Origin: Elgaria multicarinata webbii
Lineage: Eukaryota > Chordata > Lepidosauria > Squamata > Anguidae
DNA: 64,000 bases
Direction of reading: 5' to 3'
NCBI RefSeq assembly: GCF_023053635.1
Contig: NC_086172.1
Coordinates: forward strand, 92,222,181 to 92,286,180
Part shown: piece after piece, positions 1 through 19,970 of the stretch
Numbering within the stretch: position 1 is the stretch's first letter
Layout: each line of letters opens with the position of its first letter
The notes under the pieces: model-generated
What the model saw: the letters and a program-made list of their open reading frames with translations, nothing else
The model's database searches: none
Told to the model about the DNA's origin: nothing
Translations under genes and position numbers: made by a program

Positions 1-2466
1 AGAAAATAGTTCCTGGCTTCCATTTCTATTTTAGTATGAATTAAATTCCTCATTTTCTAGGCACATTGGAGTAGACGTAACTCCAAATCAGTTTTTATAT
101 TTAATGGGGAGAATTAATTATTTGTATATTTTAAAAGGCATATTATCTAGTTTTTGCTCTATAGGTCCTTGCTTCTTTCTATGCTTTCATTATAGAGCTT
201 AAAGGAATTCATTAAAACCAGTTTTGATGTTTTTGTTTGGATGAACATTATAAATTGTATGCGTCTAGTAGCATTGTAGCAAACTTAAGTTTCTCTGCAC
301 ATGTTCATACTTCAGAAATATGCATGTAGTTTAAGCTTAAATTGTAATATGAAAAATGTTAAATATCAGTAATGATGTAAAAGTGGGGACATTTCTTGGT
401 GGTATTGGCTTTGAGAGATGTTTCAGCATATTTCTGGGTAGAATGGAACCTAGTACCTTTTGTCCCATAAGAATGTCCTATTAAAATGTGTTTATTGTAA
501 TTGTAAGATAATATAAGTAATATTGGCAATGTTTAAAGACTTTTTTTTGTGGTGGTGGTGGGGAACCTGTTAGGAAAAAAAGCTCTAGGATGAAACATGT
601 CCATGTTTAAAATCAGCAATGTCAGAACTTTGAGGTATACTAATGTTTTTGCGCTAAAATAATTTTAGTTTTAATTGACTTGAAATTTGTTATGCAGAAG
701 GATTTCTTTGTTGGGCACCGGTTTTCAGTGTTCCTTATATATGCCAAGCATATGTATTTTCAAGAGAAGAGCAAAGAGACTTTAGCGAGCAATGAGCAAC
801 ACAGTAGAGATTAATTTAGGATTGTGAACTTTAACTGAACATGAGTCCAAGACCCAAGATGAATAACAGGAATGAGATGAATAAGAATACTTTGATGTAT
901 GCTGTAACTGGTAACTGGACTTAAAATGCATTGAAAAGAATCTAGAAATTTGAGATATACAACCATCCATTTATTGCGAAGTTGAGAAGCTAACACCCAT
1001 TTTCACTGTAAGTCATTAAAACTTCAGTGAAAGAAAATGAAAGCAGGAAGAAAGAGAGGCTGAAAATGAATCCTTCATTTTTCATAAAGTGAAGTCCAAA
1101 ATCTGGAGTAGGAAATTCAGATCAGAGACTGTGGTCCCCAAAGACATTTTGACATGAAGATCTGGCCAGAATGAATGAATCAGCAGCAAGACAGATCCAG
1201 AAACTGCAGCATGAATAGACATTTTCAGCAGTTCACTTATTTTTGCTGTTTGGACACATACAAAAAGAGTTAAAGCAGAAGATCAGCTGGTCAGGACATT
1301 ACTGGGTTGGACCATATCATGATGACTTTTACAAAGGTACTGTTTGTAGTACTGGGAACTCGTTAAAAGGAAAAGATTGGACTGATAATTGTGAAAAAGG
1401 CTGTAATTAAGAAGAGGAGTTTTAATATTAAGAGAACATATGGATGGCGGCAAACTACATATGAAACCTATGGGGCACTTTGAGTTGGTGTGTTAAGGTA
1501 AAATACAGTTTTAATACTCGAGTGCTGTTGCTAATACTTGCTAGGTTTGATATTATTGTGATGTGTGGAACTTCCACAGTTTATTGAACACCTACTGAAA
1601 TATATTTGTAGATTACTAATTAAGATAATTACTAATTAAGATAATTAAGGAAGAGCATTTATGTTTATTAATCTTAAAATCCTAAATGTAAGGGAACTCA
1701 ACGTTGTCTGAGAGGAGACAGTGGGTAGAACAGACTGTGCAGTGTGAATTCATAGATGAGTATTGGGAAGAAAGGATTTAAAAAAGAAAAACCACTTGTG
1801 CATGACAAAAAACGGGTTATATATCAAATAGTAATAAAATTTGCTGTTTAGTTTTTTTATACGACGCAAAAAATGTGGAAGCAAAAAATATTTGTATCAA
1901 AAATAAAGTAGAATTTCATTACTTGTGGCATTTAGCTTTGTTGCAATTCATTCTTTTTAAACAAAGTTCTTCAAAAAATAACTAGGGCCAGTAGTTGATA
2001 AAAACACGTTTGTGTTTTCATAATAAAGCTTTGAATTTGAGGGTGTATCCATCTACATCTGAATAGTTCAAGTACAACAGGAGGGCTGTGTGAGTGTTGA
2101 GAAAATCTTATGTTCAGGGCTTTTTTCCCCTTCATCCTAGTACTGAAACACTTGAACAAATAAAAGCTCTATTGGTGCTTGTTGCTCTAAATGCAAAATT
2201 CTCTGGAAAGTAATTAGTTTTTATAGTTCACAGTTACACTTTATGATAAGATAGGCAGGCCCTTGTTAAGCTGGGATGGTACAAATAGATTCTTCGGCAA
2301 TCTGGAAGTTCATGGATACACCTTCTGAAGTGTAATTTCTGGAAATTAACCTGGTATATTCTCTAGCTTTTGCTCTTAAAAATATTTTAAAATATATAAT
2401 CATGTCCTACAAGTCTCCTTGGAGAGTGAAGGGATGATTTCTGTGACGCTAAATTTTATTCTGCAG
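1..2466 (+). other. TSG101 intron, 5' part outside window
   Basis: AT-rich sequence upstream of the first visible TSG101 exon, ending in a normal polypyrimidine/CAG acceptor at 2461-2466. I recognise no upstream TSG101 exon (the UEV domain and proline-rich linker are not encoded here) and no clear transposon. A short direct repeat of TAATTAAGATAATTA type lies at about 1617-1650. No reading frame longer than about 62 codons looks like protein. Confidence 0.7.
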
Positions 2467-2669
2467 GTCCTAGCAGAGATGGCACAATCAGTGAAGATAC
2501 TATTCGAGCATCTCTCATCTCGGCAGTCAGTGATAAGTTAAGATGGCGAATGAAAGAAGAAATGGACCGTGCCCAGGCAGAACTCAATGCCTTGAAGCGC
2601 ACAGAAGAAGATCTGAAAAAAGGTCACCAAAAGCTTGAAGAGATGGTAACTCGCCTAGATCAGGAAGTG
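2467..2669 (+). CDS. TSG101: TSG101 coding exon, coiled coil
   Basis: Acceptor CTGCAG at 2461-2466, donor GTG|GTAAGC at 2670. It starts in the second base of a Gly codon (GPSRDGTISEDTIRASLI) and ends at TRLDQEV. The open frame continues past the donor to 2762, but that extension is intron. Confidence 0.96.
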
Positions 2670-4145
2670 GTAAGCAAAATGAGAGGCTTGCTGTGCACAT
2701 TTATTTTTCCTTTTAAGCTATTAAATGCTTGGGTGGATGACTTTCTATTTCTTTTTGAATAATAATACAGACAGCTTTGGTTGTTCAAAGTGTCTAAAGC
2801 TTTTCTTTTCCTTGTCATTATTCCTCTTGCTTGTAGCGTGTGGCACTTAGCTGAGAGGCATCCACTATACGGTGGGGAAGGTTTTGCAAAGTATGCAGTA
2901 CTGAACCCTCCTCTTAAAGTCCTTTTATCCTGCACAAAAACTAGGTCACTATAGTTTGTGGATGAGAAAAGTGGGCTCTTTTTTAAATGGACTTTAAATT
3001 GCAGAGATACGGATATAATGTAGTCAGTACAATTATTTATCTCATACCTCTGGTTCTTTACAATCTTGTTATTAGAAGACCAGGAGCTGGGAATAGGGAA
3101 AGACTCACTTTAAGGGAAGCTCTCTTCCAAGTGATAAAGTGTTTGTTATATTTCACTATGTAAACCCATGTTGTGGCTGCATTTGGAATACTCTGTAGAT
3201 CTCTTTTCCCCATCTCAGAAATTATACTCTAGAGGTGGGAAAAGTGCAGAAAAAAGCAGCTGAAGAGCAGAGCAGAGCTATTTCCATTGTGCCCTATTGC
3301 TGGGCTGCCTGGAACCACTTCTCCGGTCACTGCAGGAAGCAACATACTGGACCAGATGGACATATGATCTCACGTAGCAGGACTCTTTTATGTTCTTTGA
3401 AAACAAAACACGTGTGTGTGTGCACGCACTCACACACATGAAATTCAGATGAAACTGGCAACAAAGCATGCTCAGGCATAATATTTTATTCAAGAAGGTA
3501 GGCAATAAGTGATGAGGGATGACAGGAAAACTATTGTAAGGAAGGAGATTTTTTATGGGGACTGTAGCATAAGTGCAGTAAGTTTTGAAAATGGTGTTTT
3601 TTTTTTGTGAACATCTAAATAGTGGAGAAGTTGCGCCAGCATGGTTAAGGAGCAGAGTCCAGCTTTTAGAAAGCTCCTTCAGAAAATGGAAGTCTTGCAT
3701 AAATGAGAACAAAAAGGATATAAAAGAAGACAAAAAGAATACAAGCAGACAAGGGAAGCCAAAACTAATTTGATGAGCATATTGGTAAAAACATCAAGTC
3801 CAACAATAAAAAAAACCTGGAGGGGAGGCAACCCTGGATTTAATCCTATGTGGCATCACCCAGGACCTAGTATGAGATACAAATGTTGAACCAATTGGTA
3901 GCAGTGACCACAATGCTATCAGATTCAATATATATTTAAGGGGGAAACTTCACAGGAATCCAACACAGTCACATTTGACTTCAAAAGAGGAAACTTCTCT
4001 AAAATGGGGGAACTGGTGAAAAGGAAGATGAAAGGGAGAGTCAGGAATTAAATCGCTTCAAAATGTGTGGAGTAAGCCTATGCGGCAGGGTCTTGCTATT
4101 TACTGTTTTACTCTGTACAGCACCATGTACATTGATGGTGCTATA

Positions 4146-4177
<32 letters not shown>

Positions 4178-7100
4178 ACCACAATAACAGAAGCTCAGCT
4201 AAAACATATACCACAATTTAGGACAGGTAGTGCCAAGTCCAAGAGGTCACCAGCATGGTTAACTAGCAGTGTCAAGGAAGGTATTATAGAAAAGAGGGGT
4301 TTCTTCAGAAAATTGAAGACTTATCCGAGTGAGGAAAACAAAATGGAGCACAAGCTTGCACAAAGGTGATACAAGCAGACAAAAAGAGATGCAAAGCATT
4401 TTGAAGAGCATATCGCTAACAATATCAAGGCCAACAATAAAGAATTCTTTAAATATATGAGAAGTAGGAAACCAGCTAGGAAAACAGTTGGACATTAGTA
4501 AGCATGTAGAAATACAAGTTCTTCTGAAAAAGAAAGAACATGGCTTCCACAAAGGTTAGTCCTTTCTCACTAATCTTTTAGAGTTCTTTGAGAATGTCAG
4601 TAGACATGTAGACAGGAGTGATGAGGTGGACACTTTACTTGGACTTCCAAAAGTCTTTTGATGAAGTCCCTTGCCAAAGATTCCAAAAGGCTTTTGATAA
4701 AGTCCCCCAGCAGACTTTATTTATTTATTTATTGCATTTATATCCCACCTTTTTTCCTCCAAGAAACCCAAGGCGGCGTACATAATCCTTCTCTCCTTTA
4801 TTCTCACAATAACAACCCTGTGCGGTAGGTTGGACTGGGAGTCTGTGACTGGCCCAAAGTCACCCAGTGTGTTTCCATGGCCAAGTGGGGACTAGAACCC
4901 AGATCTCCCGACTCCCTGTGCAATACCTTAGCCACTACACCACACTGGTGTAGACTTAGCACTCATGGAATAAGAGGAAAGGTCCTCATGTATCAGTAAC
5001 TGGATAAAAACAGAATGCAAAGAGTAGGAATAAATGGTAAGTTCTCCCAATAGAGAAATGTTAATAGTGAGGTCCCACAGGAATCTATATTGGGACCAAT
5101 GCTTTCAACTTGTTCATAAATGATGTCACAGTAAACCATGCTGACATTAACATGGCTCACACCCGCCATGCTTTATCATGATGTGCAAACACAGGCTATG
5201 TTTGAGGCTATTAAGTTTAGAAGAAGAAGAAAGACAAGTAAGATGGGGGACATGATAGAGATACATAAAACGATGTGTTGTATGGAGAAAATTGATGGTG
5301 AGATTTTTCTTCCTCTCTCATAATACTAGATTTGGGATTACCCAATAAAAGCTGAATGGTGGGAGATTCAGGACAGATAAGAGAGACTACTGCTTCACAT
5401 AGTGAAACTATGGAATTCACTACCGAACGATGTCGTGATGGTCACCAGTTTAGGCACCTTTTAAAGGGAATTAGACACACTCAGGGAGGATAAGGCACTA
5501 ATTTGGATGGCTTTAAAAGCGGGTTGGATAAATTCCTGGAGGAGAAGGCTATCAATGGCTATTAGTCATGATAGCTATGTATTACCTCCAGTATCAGAGG
5601 CAGTATGCATCATGAAACTCATTGCTGGTGAATTCGAGTGGGAGGAAGCATTTATATTCCTTTCCTGCTTGATACCTGGTTGGCTACTGTGGGAAATAGG
5701 ATGGATTAGATAGGCCTTTAGACAGTTGCTTTTTGTCTGATACAGCAGAGATCTTATTTTCTTAGACTGTTTTTGTATATAAATGCTTCCAAAGAATCAT
5801 GTAATGATATTTAGTGGTATTAAAGTAAAATTAAGGGTGTTGATTAAATGGATATCAGGGCATTTTAAAATAAATATATTAACTTGCACATGTTTTAGGC
5901 TGAAGTTGACAAGAACATTGATCTCCTGAAAAAGAAAGATGAAGAGCTGAGTTCTGCTTTGGAAAAAATGGAAAGTCAGACAGAAAATAATGACATAGAT
6001 GAAGTTATTATTCCCACAGCACCCCTTTACAAACAGATTCTGAACTTGTATGCTGAGGAAAATGCCATTGAAGATACCATCTTTTATCTTGGTGAAGCAC
6101 TGAGACGTGGAGTTATAGATCTTGATATCTTTCTAAAGGTAGGTTTGATGTAATGAAGCTGAGAAAGGAAGTGAATGCATGGGTTTCCTTTTCCCTCTCC
6201 CCCCCAACATAAACAAAACTGTAGTTAGGAGCCTTACCCATATGGCAGCTGTATAGTCCAAGCCTGCACAATCGAGTAACTTGGTCTGCTCTTACCTCGT
6301 TTTGTCTCCCCTTTTGTTCTGTGGCCTCTTCTCTCTCCCAGCATATTTTATCCCTGGTCTCTGTACTCTTCTATTCAGCTCCTGATCGCTCCTACCAAAG
6401 CTCACAATATTCTCTCCTGATAACCAAAAATTAGCTCCCTGATGTCATCTGTTCAAATTGTAATCTTTATGATACTTTGGAGGCTGAATGTAAGAATATA
6501 TGCTTTGAGGATATGTGGACAATCTGATTTCAGAGAGAGGCTTTGTACAAGATTCACCACTCCAAATTTTGTGAATAACTTATAAACTTTAATAAGACCT
6601 TTTATTTGATGAGCTAGTAAGTCTTAATATTTATTAACTATTTTTGTATACTTGTTTCTTTGTATATTACTTCTGATGAGCTAACATACAATTCGTAATA
6701 AATAGCAGTCAGTCAGAGGCAGGCAAGCAAACATGAATTTAGGCATTGCTGAAAAGACTTTAACAATGTACTCTGATTTCTGCTTCAGTAAATTAATGAA
6801 TTTCAGGCAAGGTTGGTTGGTAGTAAATTGAAATTTGTAAATACTGTGAGCTTGACATAAAAATGCTCCGCATTGATTTTTGACACAATGGGTCAGTTTC
6901 AATTTTGATTGAGTTATAGTAGCTGCCTATGGTTTTTATGTTGCTTTAATGAGGAAATGATGATTTTACATGTACTTTACAAGAATCTTAAAATGTCACT
7001 GTGCAAAACTAAATTCCATTGAAATTATTCAGTTGTAAACTTAACCCCAGTTTGCTAAGATAAGTGTACTTTCTCGAACTGCATTCATTACTGAGTAGGT

Positions 7101-7209
7101 TCTCTTTAAAATCAGAATCTGGACCAGACATTCCAAATCGTAACTTCCGTTAAGGAATTATCCTATCAAAGTTGTTTTGCTCAAATGAAATAATAATAAT
7201 AATAATAAT

Positions 7210-7262
<53 letters not shown>

Positions 7263-7453
7263 ATACAGCCCCATAGCCGAAGCTCTCTGGGCGGTTTACA
7301 AAGTATATAACTTCTGTGTGATCATATTCAGTTGATTTACCATGGCCCTGTTTTATCTCTTAGCATGTCCGTCTCTTGTCTCGCAAGCAGTTCCAACTGA
7401 GGGCACTCATGCAGAAAGCAAGAAAGACTGCTGGACTTAGTGATCTCTACTGA
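2467..7453 (+). CDS. TSG101: TSG101, ESCRT-I subunit (C-terminal part, 3 exons)
   Basis: Three spliced exons (2467-2669, 5899-6138, 7364-7453) encode about 177 residues that follow human TSG101 from about residue 214 to the C-terminus almost without change. TSG101 is the UEV-domain subunit of ESCRT-I, which sorts ubiquitinated cargo at endosomes and acts in cytokinetic abscission and vesicle budding. The first exon and the start of the second carry the coiled coil (heptad-rich, KEEMDRAQAEL onward) that joins the ESCRT-I stalk. The second and third carry the steadiness-box/headpiece region (NLYAEENAIEDTIFYLGEAL...RKTAGLSDLY, stop TGA). The ubiquitin- and PTAP-binding UEV domain lies left of the window. 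All splice sites are GT/AG and phases join cleanly. The gene runs tail-to-tail into LDHA. Identity is near certain from the remembered family sequence. Confidence 0.97.
3165..3405 (+). mobile_element. CR1 LINE fragment, 3' region
   Basis: Matches the remembered CR1 stretch around 'GGAAAAAGTGCAGAAAA...GC' (3236-3256) and then jumps to the CR1 3' UTR phrase 'ACTGGACCAGATGGACATATGATC' region at about 3343-3370. An internally deleted, old 5'-truncated copy inside the TSG101 intron. Confidence 0.6.
4079..4178 (+). repeat. L2-type LINE 3' tail inside the CR1 piece
   Basis: Contains the 3' end 'CAGCACCATGTACATTGATGG' region followed by TATATAAATAAATAAATAATAATAAT. The same end recurs in reverse at 45540-45590 and 60795-60845. 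It sits between two otherwise adjoining CR1 segments, so it inserted into the CR1 copy. Confidence 0.7.
4718..4951 (-). mobile_element. tRNA-derived squamate SINE
   Basis: Read on the minus strand it begins with a tRNA-like head holding box A (TGGTGTAGTGG) and box B (GGTTCTAGTCC), then the body 'CTGGGTGACTTTGGGCCAGT', then a 3' end near 'GCCGCCTTGG...GGTGGGATATAAATGCAATAAATAAAT'. Flanked by AGACTT on both sides (4712-4717 and 4952-4957), a likely target duplication in the CR1 fragment. The family looks like the Squam1/Sauria type; the exact name was not checked. Confidence 0.88.
5899..6138 (+). CDS. TSG101: TSG101 coding exon, coiled coil end and steadiness box
   Basis: Acceptor TTTTAG before 5899, donor AAG|GTAGGT at 6139. 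Exactly 80 codons in phase 0, starting AEVDKNIDLLKKKDEEL and ending GVIDLDIFLK. Differences from human are conservative (for example NIDLL for NIELL). Confidence 0.97.
6139..7189 (+). other. TSG101 last intron, no repeat recognised
   Basis: AT-rich intron. I see no gene, no structured RNA and no repeat I can name until the microsatellite at 7190. Confidence 0.6.
7190..7312 (-). repeat. (TAA)n/(TGA)n microsatellite joined to an L2-type tail
   Basis: About seven TAA units (7190-7209) pass into about seventeen TGA units (7210-7262), followed by 'CCATAGCCGAAGCTCTCTGG' and 'GCGGTTTACAAA', the reverse of the L2-type 3' end seen at 40170-40215. It lies about 50 bp before the last TSG101 exon. Confidence 0.85.
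7364..7453 (+). CDS. TSG101: TSG101 last coding exon
   Basis: Acceptor CTCTTAG before 7364. It encodes HVRLLSRKQFQLRALMQ...KTAGLSDLY and stops with TGA at 7451-7453, the family C-terminus. The 3' UTR follows to about 7.69 kb. Confidence 0.97.
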   Translation, partial: HVRLLSRKQFQLRALMQKARKTAGLSDLY

Positions 7454-7669
7454 CCCACGGTGTAGGAAAGCGTGGTGCACACAGTGGTCATTTTCTCATT
7501 TATTTTTGTTTTTAATCTGTATGTGGCGAGAATAAGTTATTGCATCATTCAATTGTAAGATACTTTGAATGGATAATATATTTTCTTTTTCTTCTTTTTC
7601 TAAGGACTAGCTTTTATTAATGCACTTTCTATTCTCTGTAAACCTTTTGCATTGGTGGGCTGATGGCTG

Positions 7670-7675
7670 AATAAA
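7670..7675 (+). terminator. TSG101: TSG101 poly(A) signal
   Basis: AATAAA 217 bases after the stop codon, followed by a T-rich stretch (7687-7697). It gives a 3' UTR of roughly 240 bases. Confidence 0.8.
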
Positions 7676-8114
7676 ATTTGTGTAACACTTTTTTTCTTGT
7701 GCTGCAGACATTTATGCTGCGAATACCACTTCTGTGCTTTAATTTAACATCTGTAGAATGCAGCTGGAAATTATTTCATCTGTGTACTGTGATTTATAAT
7801 AAAAGCATAGAAGTTAGTATAAGGATGGGATATCCTATGTGTGTCCTATTATTCAAAAGCACCGGTTTTACAGTGTGGTTCTATGTGAACATACACAGAA
7901 ATAAGTTTCACTTTGTTCAGCGGGACTGAAGTGTGCTTAGAATTGCTCTTATACCCGCTATATAAGGTGATGTCACTTTTAATTGGTTTTAGTCAAGTAA
8001 TCACCTTTTCTCCAACCAACCTCCAAATTACCTTTCTCAATAGTTTAGTCATCTATTGGACACATTATCTTTATTGTTAAGTTCAGTCTTTGGTATTAAT
8101 TTATAGAATTAACT

Positions 8115-8400
8115 GCTATAAGATGCGGTGATGACCACTGCTTTAGGTGGCCTTAAGAGGGACTTGACTAGACAAACTAATGGAGGATAAGGTTATCAGC
8201 AGCTGCTAGCTATGCTGGTTATTTGAAACCTCCAAATTCAGGAGCAGCAGGCCCCTGGAATACAAGTTGCTGGGGAGCAACAGTTGCAGACAGCTTTCAG
8301 CTCCTGCTTGTGAACTTCCTGAAGGCATATGTTGACCACTGTGGGAAACAGGATGCTGGGCTTTAGAGACCTTTGGTGTGATGCAGCAGCACGGTTTATT
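8115..8400 (+). mobile_element. CR1 LINE 3' UTR fragment
   Basis: Aligns by eye with the CR1 3' end at 5430-5750: GGTGATGACCACTGCTTTAG, GGAGGATAAGGTTATCAGC, CCACTGTGGGAAACAGGATG, TGATGCAGCAG. No coding part. It sits in the short TSG101-LDHA intergenic space. Confidence 0.75.
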
Positions 8401-8487
8401 TTATATCTAGATCCCTTGTGCCCTCTCAGCCTTGCTTCCCCCTAGCCAGTTGAGAGTCACTGAGGCAGAGCCCAGCCAAATTTAGGA

Positions 8488-8572
8488 GGTATTGGGTTGT
8501 ATCCAGTGTTAGTCATCCCATTCCTTTTCGTGGGACTACTTGTAAGTAGAATTAATATTAGATGCAACCCAT
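8488..8572. mobile_element. Short palindromic MITE (GGTTGYATCCAA family)
   Basis: Inverted ends: GGGTTGTATCCAGTGTTAG on the left, and on the right the reverse of a similar string (TTAATATTAGATGCAACCCA). The centre holds CCCATTCC/GTGGGACT arms. Related copies are at 12945, 15402, 25838 and 31166. Confidence 0.6.
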
Positions 8573-9212
8573 TACTATAAGGTACTGTTACCAAGGGTGA
8601 GCTTCCCAACTGTTCAACAGGTTAGGTGGTACAAGAAACAGGTGATGGGAGAAGATAGAAACAAAAATGCCCAAAATTAGGACAGACATTATAGACTGAC
8701 TTAGTCATTGTTTGGTGTTAAATGGATCTGATTACACCAAGGATTTTGGGATGAAGAAGCAATGGCTGCTCCCCATTTCTGAAAACAAAGGCTGGACTAG
8801 TGTGGCTATTGTTGCTTTATATGCAATTTTGCAGTTGCTAGGATAGAGAACCAGATTTTGTGATACTGTATACTTCTTGGAAGAGATGTATTTTTGAAGG
8901 CACTGAGGAGGACCCTGACACAAACTGGGGTTACATGACTGTCTCAAAAAAGATATTTTGACATACAGTGGAGTGGGATGATCAGAAAAAAGCTGAACTG
9001 ATACCTACGTCCTTTCCAGTAAGGTTTAGGCATAAAGAGCTTCCCACTGTAGGCAGTGTACTCTCCTATTCTACTTGGCATTAAACCTAGTGTCAATATA
9101 ACAACACTACCACTTTAAGCACAAGTGAAAAGATCTAGTGTATTGGGAGTTATTTCAAATGTTGTAATGCTTATGCCAGACCATAGAGACAGACAGAAGT
9201 AGCAGTTAATTC

Positions 9213-9218
9213 TTTATT
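9213..9218 (-). terminator. LDHA: LDHA poly(A) signal
   Basis: TTTATT on the plus strand reads AATAAA on the minus strand, about 630 bases past the LDHA stop. This is a plausible 3' UTR length; 9219-9846 holds nothing else I recognise. TSG101 and LDHA poly(A) signals point at each other across about 1.5 kb. Confidence 0.6.
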
Positions 9219-9846
9219 TTGTTGGTTGGGCTGGTACTACAGTTAGACAATTGCATCAGTTGTTGTATACAGAGGCTTTTAACTTCACATTTAAGACAAC
9301 TAGTCCAGAAGGGTACAGAAGGTTCTCTTGGACAGTGTACGCACAAAGACTTGAAAGGCAGCCGTGTCAGGAAAAATACATTTAGAGCTGCTCAGTAGTG
9401 GAGATTTAAGTCATCTGTTAGCAGAGAACATTGGTCAATGTATTTGCCAATCCTTTTTGATTTCAGAAAAATTCTTTGGCTTTTTTTCTACAGGGTTTGT
9501 AAGGCCAGTTGAGTTCTTATCTTCTCAACCGACATTATGTTTAGCTGAGGAAAGGCAGGAGGATTTCATTTGGCAGTGCTATTTCAGAGCATGCTGGATC
9601 TACTTTACACCACTTAACAAGACTAGGTTACAATCCAGTCCTGGCCATGGATCAAAACCATGGAAGACAGGAATTGCAAGCTTCTTACTGAATAGGAAAC
9701 AGTGTTTGGTTTGCAATTTTAGCTCTGCATGTGTTTTTCATTGATATACACATCATAAAGGGGTTGACCTATTTGAAGAGTGCAACAAAACAATCTGCTA
9801 AGACCCATTAAACACTAGTAAGCGGTGAAGTGATAGGATAGCAGGC

Positions 9847-18248
<8,402 letters not shown>

Positions 18249-18257
18249 CTTGTAGTG
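18249..18257 (-). other. LDHA: LDHA 5' UTR part of exon 2
   Basis: Nine bases between the acceptor CCACCAG and the ATG. The rest of the leader is in exon 1 near 26.05 kb. Confidence 0.85.
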
Positions 18258-18417
18258 CTGGTGGAAAAGGAGAAAACAAAATTACGAGAATCCCATCATT
18301 TCATCATCACTTGATGTCTTGTGCTATTACAGTAGGGTAGAAAAGTCCCATTTTTAGTATGGATCTCATCGTCCAGATATCTCATCTATGACCACTACCC
18401 CCAGGTTATTGTGCAAA

Positions 18418-18525
18418 TTTGCAAAACATCTCCAGATGGTTTGCACCAACTCCCAGAAGCCCCTGCTAGCATGGCCAATGGTCAGGAATGCTGGGAGTTG
18501 GAAGTCCAAAACATCTGGAGATCTC
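18418..18525. mobile_element. hAT-like foldback MITE (CCTCCAGATGTGTTGG family), copy
   Basis: AAAACATCTCCAGATGG ... CAACTCCCAGAAGCCCC, mirrored by GCTGGGAGTTGGAAGTCC ... AAAACATCTGGAGA. The arms pair with about ten mismatches. In LDHA intron 1. Confidence 0.65.
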
Positions 18526-18844
18526 CTTTCTACCCACAACTGAGCTGGGTAAGCCCCATCACAGGCCATTGGAAGCTGCATCTGATTGTCCCACTCTTTG
18601 CTTTCTAACCTTTAAAATACTTTAGGATGGATCCAGACTAGATTAATTGAACTTCAGCCTCATTGTAACCAACAGGTTGGTGCTCACTAGTCATAACTTA
18701 GATCCCCTTGGGAATCAATGGACTAAGCCTGGATTTTCTTTTTGTTTGGTTGTTTAGAATTCCTTAGATATGCATGAGTGTGTGAGTGTGCTGTGAGTTT
18801 ATATGTAAACAGTTTCTATACTATGTATAATATTGTATTTTCAA

Positions 18845-18900
18845 GGGTTTTCATCATTGCAAATTGCCCAAAGAGCTTTCACTGTAATAAATAAGTACAA
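18845..18900 (+). repeat. Possible L2-type LINE 3' tail
   Basis: AATTGCCCAAAGAGCTTTCA followed by a TAATAAATAAG tail, similar to the L2-type end at 40180-40215. The upstream part is not recognisable. Confidence 0.4.
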
Positions 18901-19970
18901 TAATTAATTTGTCCCATCAGTTTCAAGTTCTGCTAATTTAGTCTGGATCCAACCCACTATCTGCACATCTTTATTCATATTATGTTGTGAAACCATGTTA
19001 GTGACTCGGGAGGGGAGCTGCAAATGGAAAACAGAAGTTTTCAGGAAGCAGACCAACAATGTGCACAATCAGCACTACACCATATCTTATCAGAGGAACT
19101 GGCAAGAGTTTTGCATATCAGGAGCAATATCATACAACAAAGTTTGATCAGTACACATTCAGACACAAAGTCCAAGCTGCAGTTGAGAAACTAAGGGACA
19201 CAGATTCATCCAAACAGAAGTAGTGAGAGCAATTCATGGATTTTCATTGGTGCATTGTGCATACATGGATCATAGAACTGGCACAGTGCAACAGAGTGCT
19301 TGATGTCAAAGTCCAGGAGTCTTGTTGAGTTATAAAGCCAGTCCTGTTCCAGGGTACAGCCTGATACATGAACTTCACTACACTAGCAGCCCTGGATATT
19401 TATTAAGCCAGCAAAGCCTTCCTAGGCCATGGAGGCACAAGGGAGTTTTGTTTTGTTTTTAAAAAAACAACCACTAGGATATTTCATGAAAAAACAGGCC
19501 TACCAAATGCAAGTGCAAATAGGGTCAATAAAGTAAGAGAGGGGGACGAGATACAGAATGGAGGACAGGAACCTACAAATTGCAATGCTTGGAATAAATA
19601 AAACCAAGCTCCCCGCACCCCCACCCAAACTAGAGTATTCATTTTGTCAGCACACATTATCTCAGGTAGACAACTTCAGCAAGACCAGCAGCATGCCTGA
19701 AACACAAAATGAGTTTATGTTATCCTGATCTCTGGTGCCAAAATGGTGTGATTATTTTATTCAATTGCCATCTCAAGTTCAGTCCATGGCTCACATTTGA
19801 AATTGGTCAGAGCTGTCTAGACTTTCGAATTTCAAGGCTTGTCCTATGACTCATCTGAAGCTCCAGACATTCAACCTAGCAACAATAACTCATCCATGCA
19901 TGAACACGGACCTTGGCTTCAGCTTTGAAGAGGAGGCTGGAAATCACTTTGAGCCAAAGAATGTATAGCA
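18901..19970 (-). other. LDHA intron 1, nothing recognised
   Basis: No exon, RNA or nameable repeat seen, apart from a short T/A run at 19446-19470. Confidence 0.5.

Larger units (their letters stand above)
3630..5760 (+). mobile_element. Composite of CR1 LINE fragments
   Basis: At least two head-to-tail CR1 pieces. The first (about 3630-3820) begins with an AWLRS-type segment. The second (about 3822-5760) reads in broken frames from the end of the endonuclease (GSDHNAIRFN), through AWLTSSVKEG...PSEEN and FEEHIANNIKANNKEFFKYM, then reverse transcriptase motifs (FLTNLLEFFENVSRHVD; VPQESILGPML), to the CR1 3' UTR (5500-5760, GCTTTAAAAGCGGGTTGGAT). The stretch joining the linker to the RT start is deleted near 4495-4540, and the following QKAFDKVP segment is present twice (about 4640-4710). 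Many stops and indels; it cannot encode a working protein. It is interrupted by an L2-type tail and a SINE. Confidence 0.85.

Noticed and set aside
1020-1530. Upstream TSG101 exon or retrocopy
   Set aside because: No frame resembles the TSG101 UEV domain or linker, and no splice pair fits.
2670-2762. Extension of the TSG101 frame past the exon
   Set aside because: The protein family continues with AEVDKN at 5899, and a strong donor sits at 2670; the extension is intronic.
4900-4951. tRNA gene
   Set aside because: Box A and B belong to the tRNA-derived head of a SINE; the cloverleaf is not kept. The same applies to 20157, 22611 and 29054.
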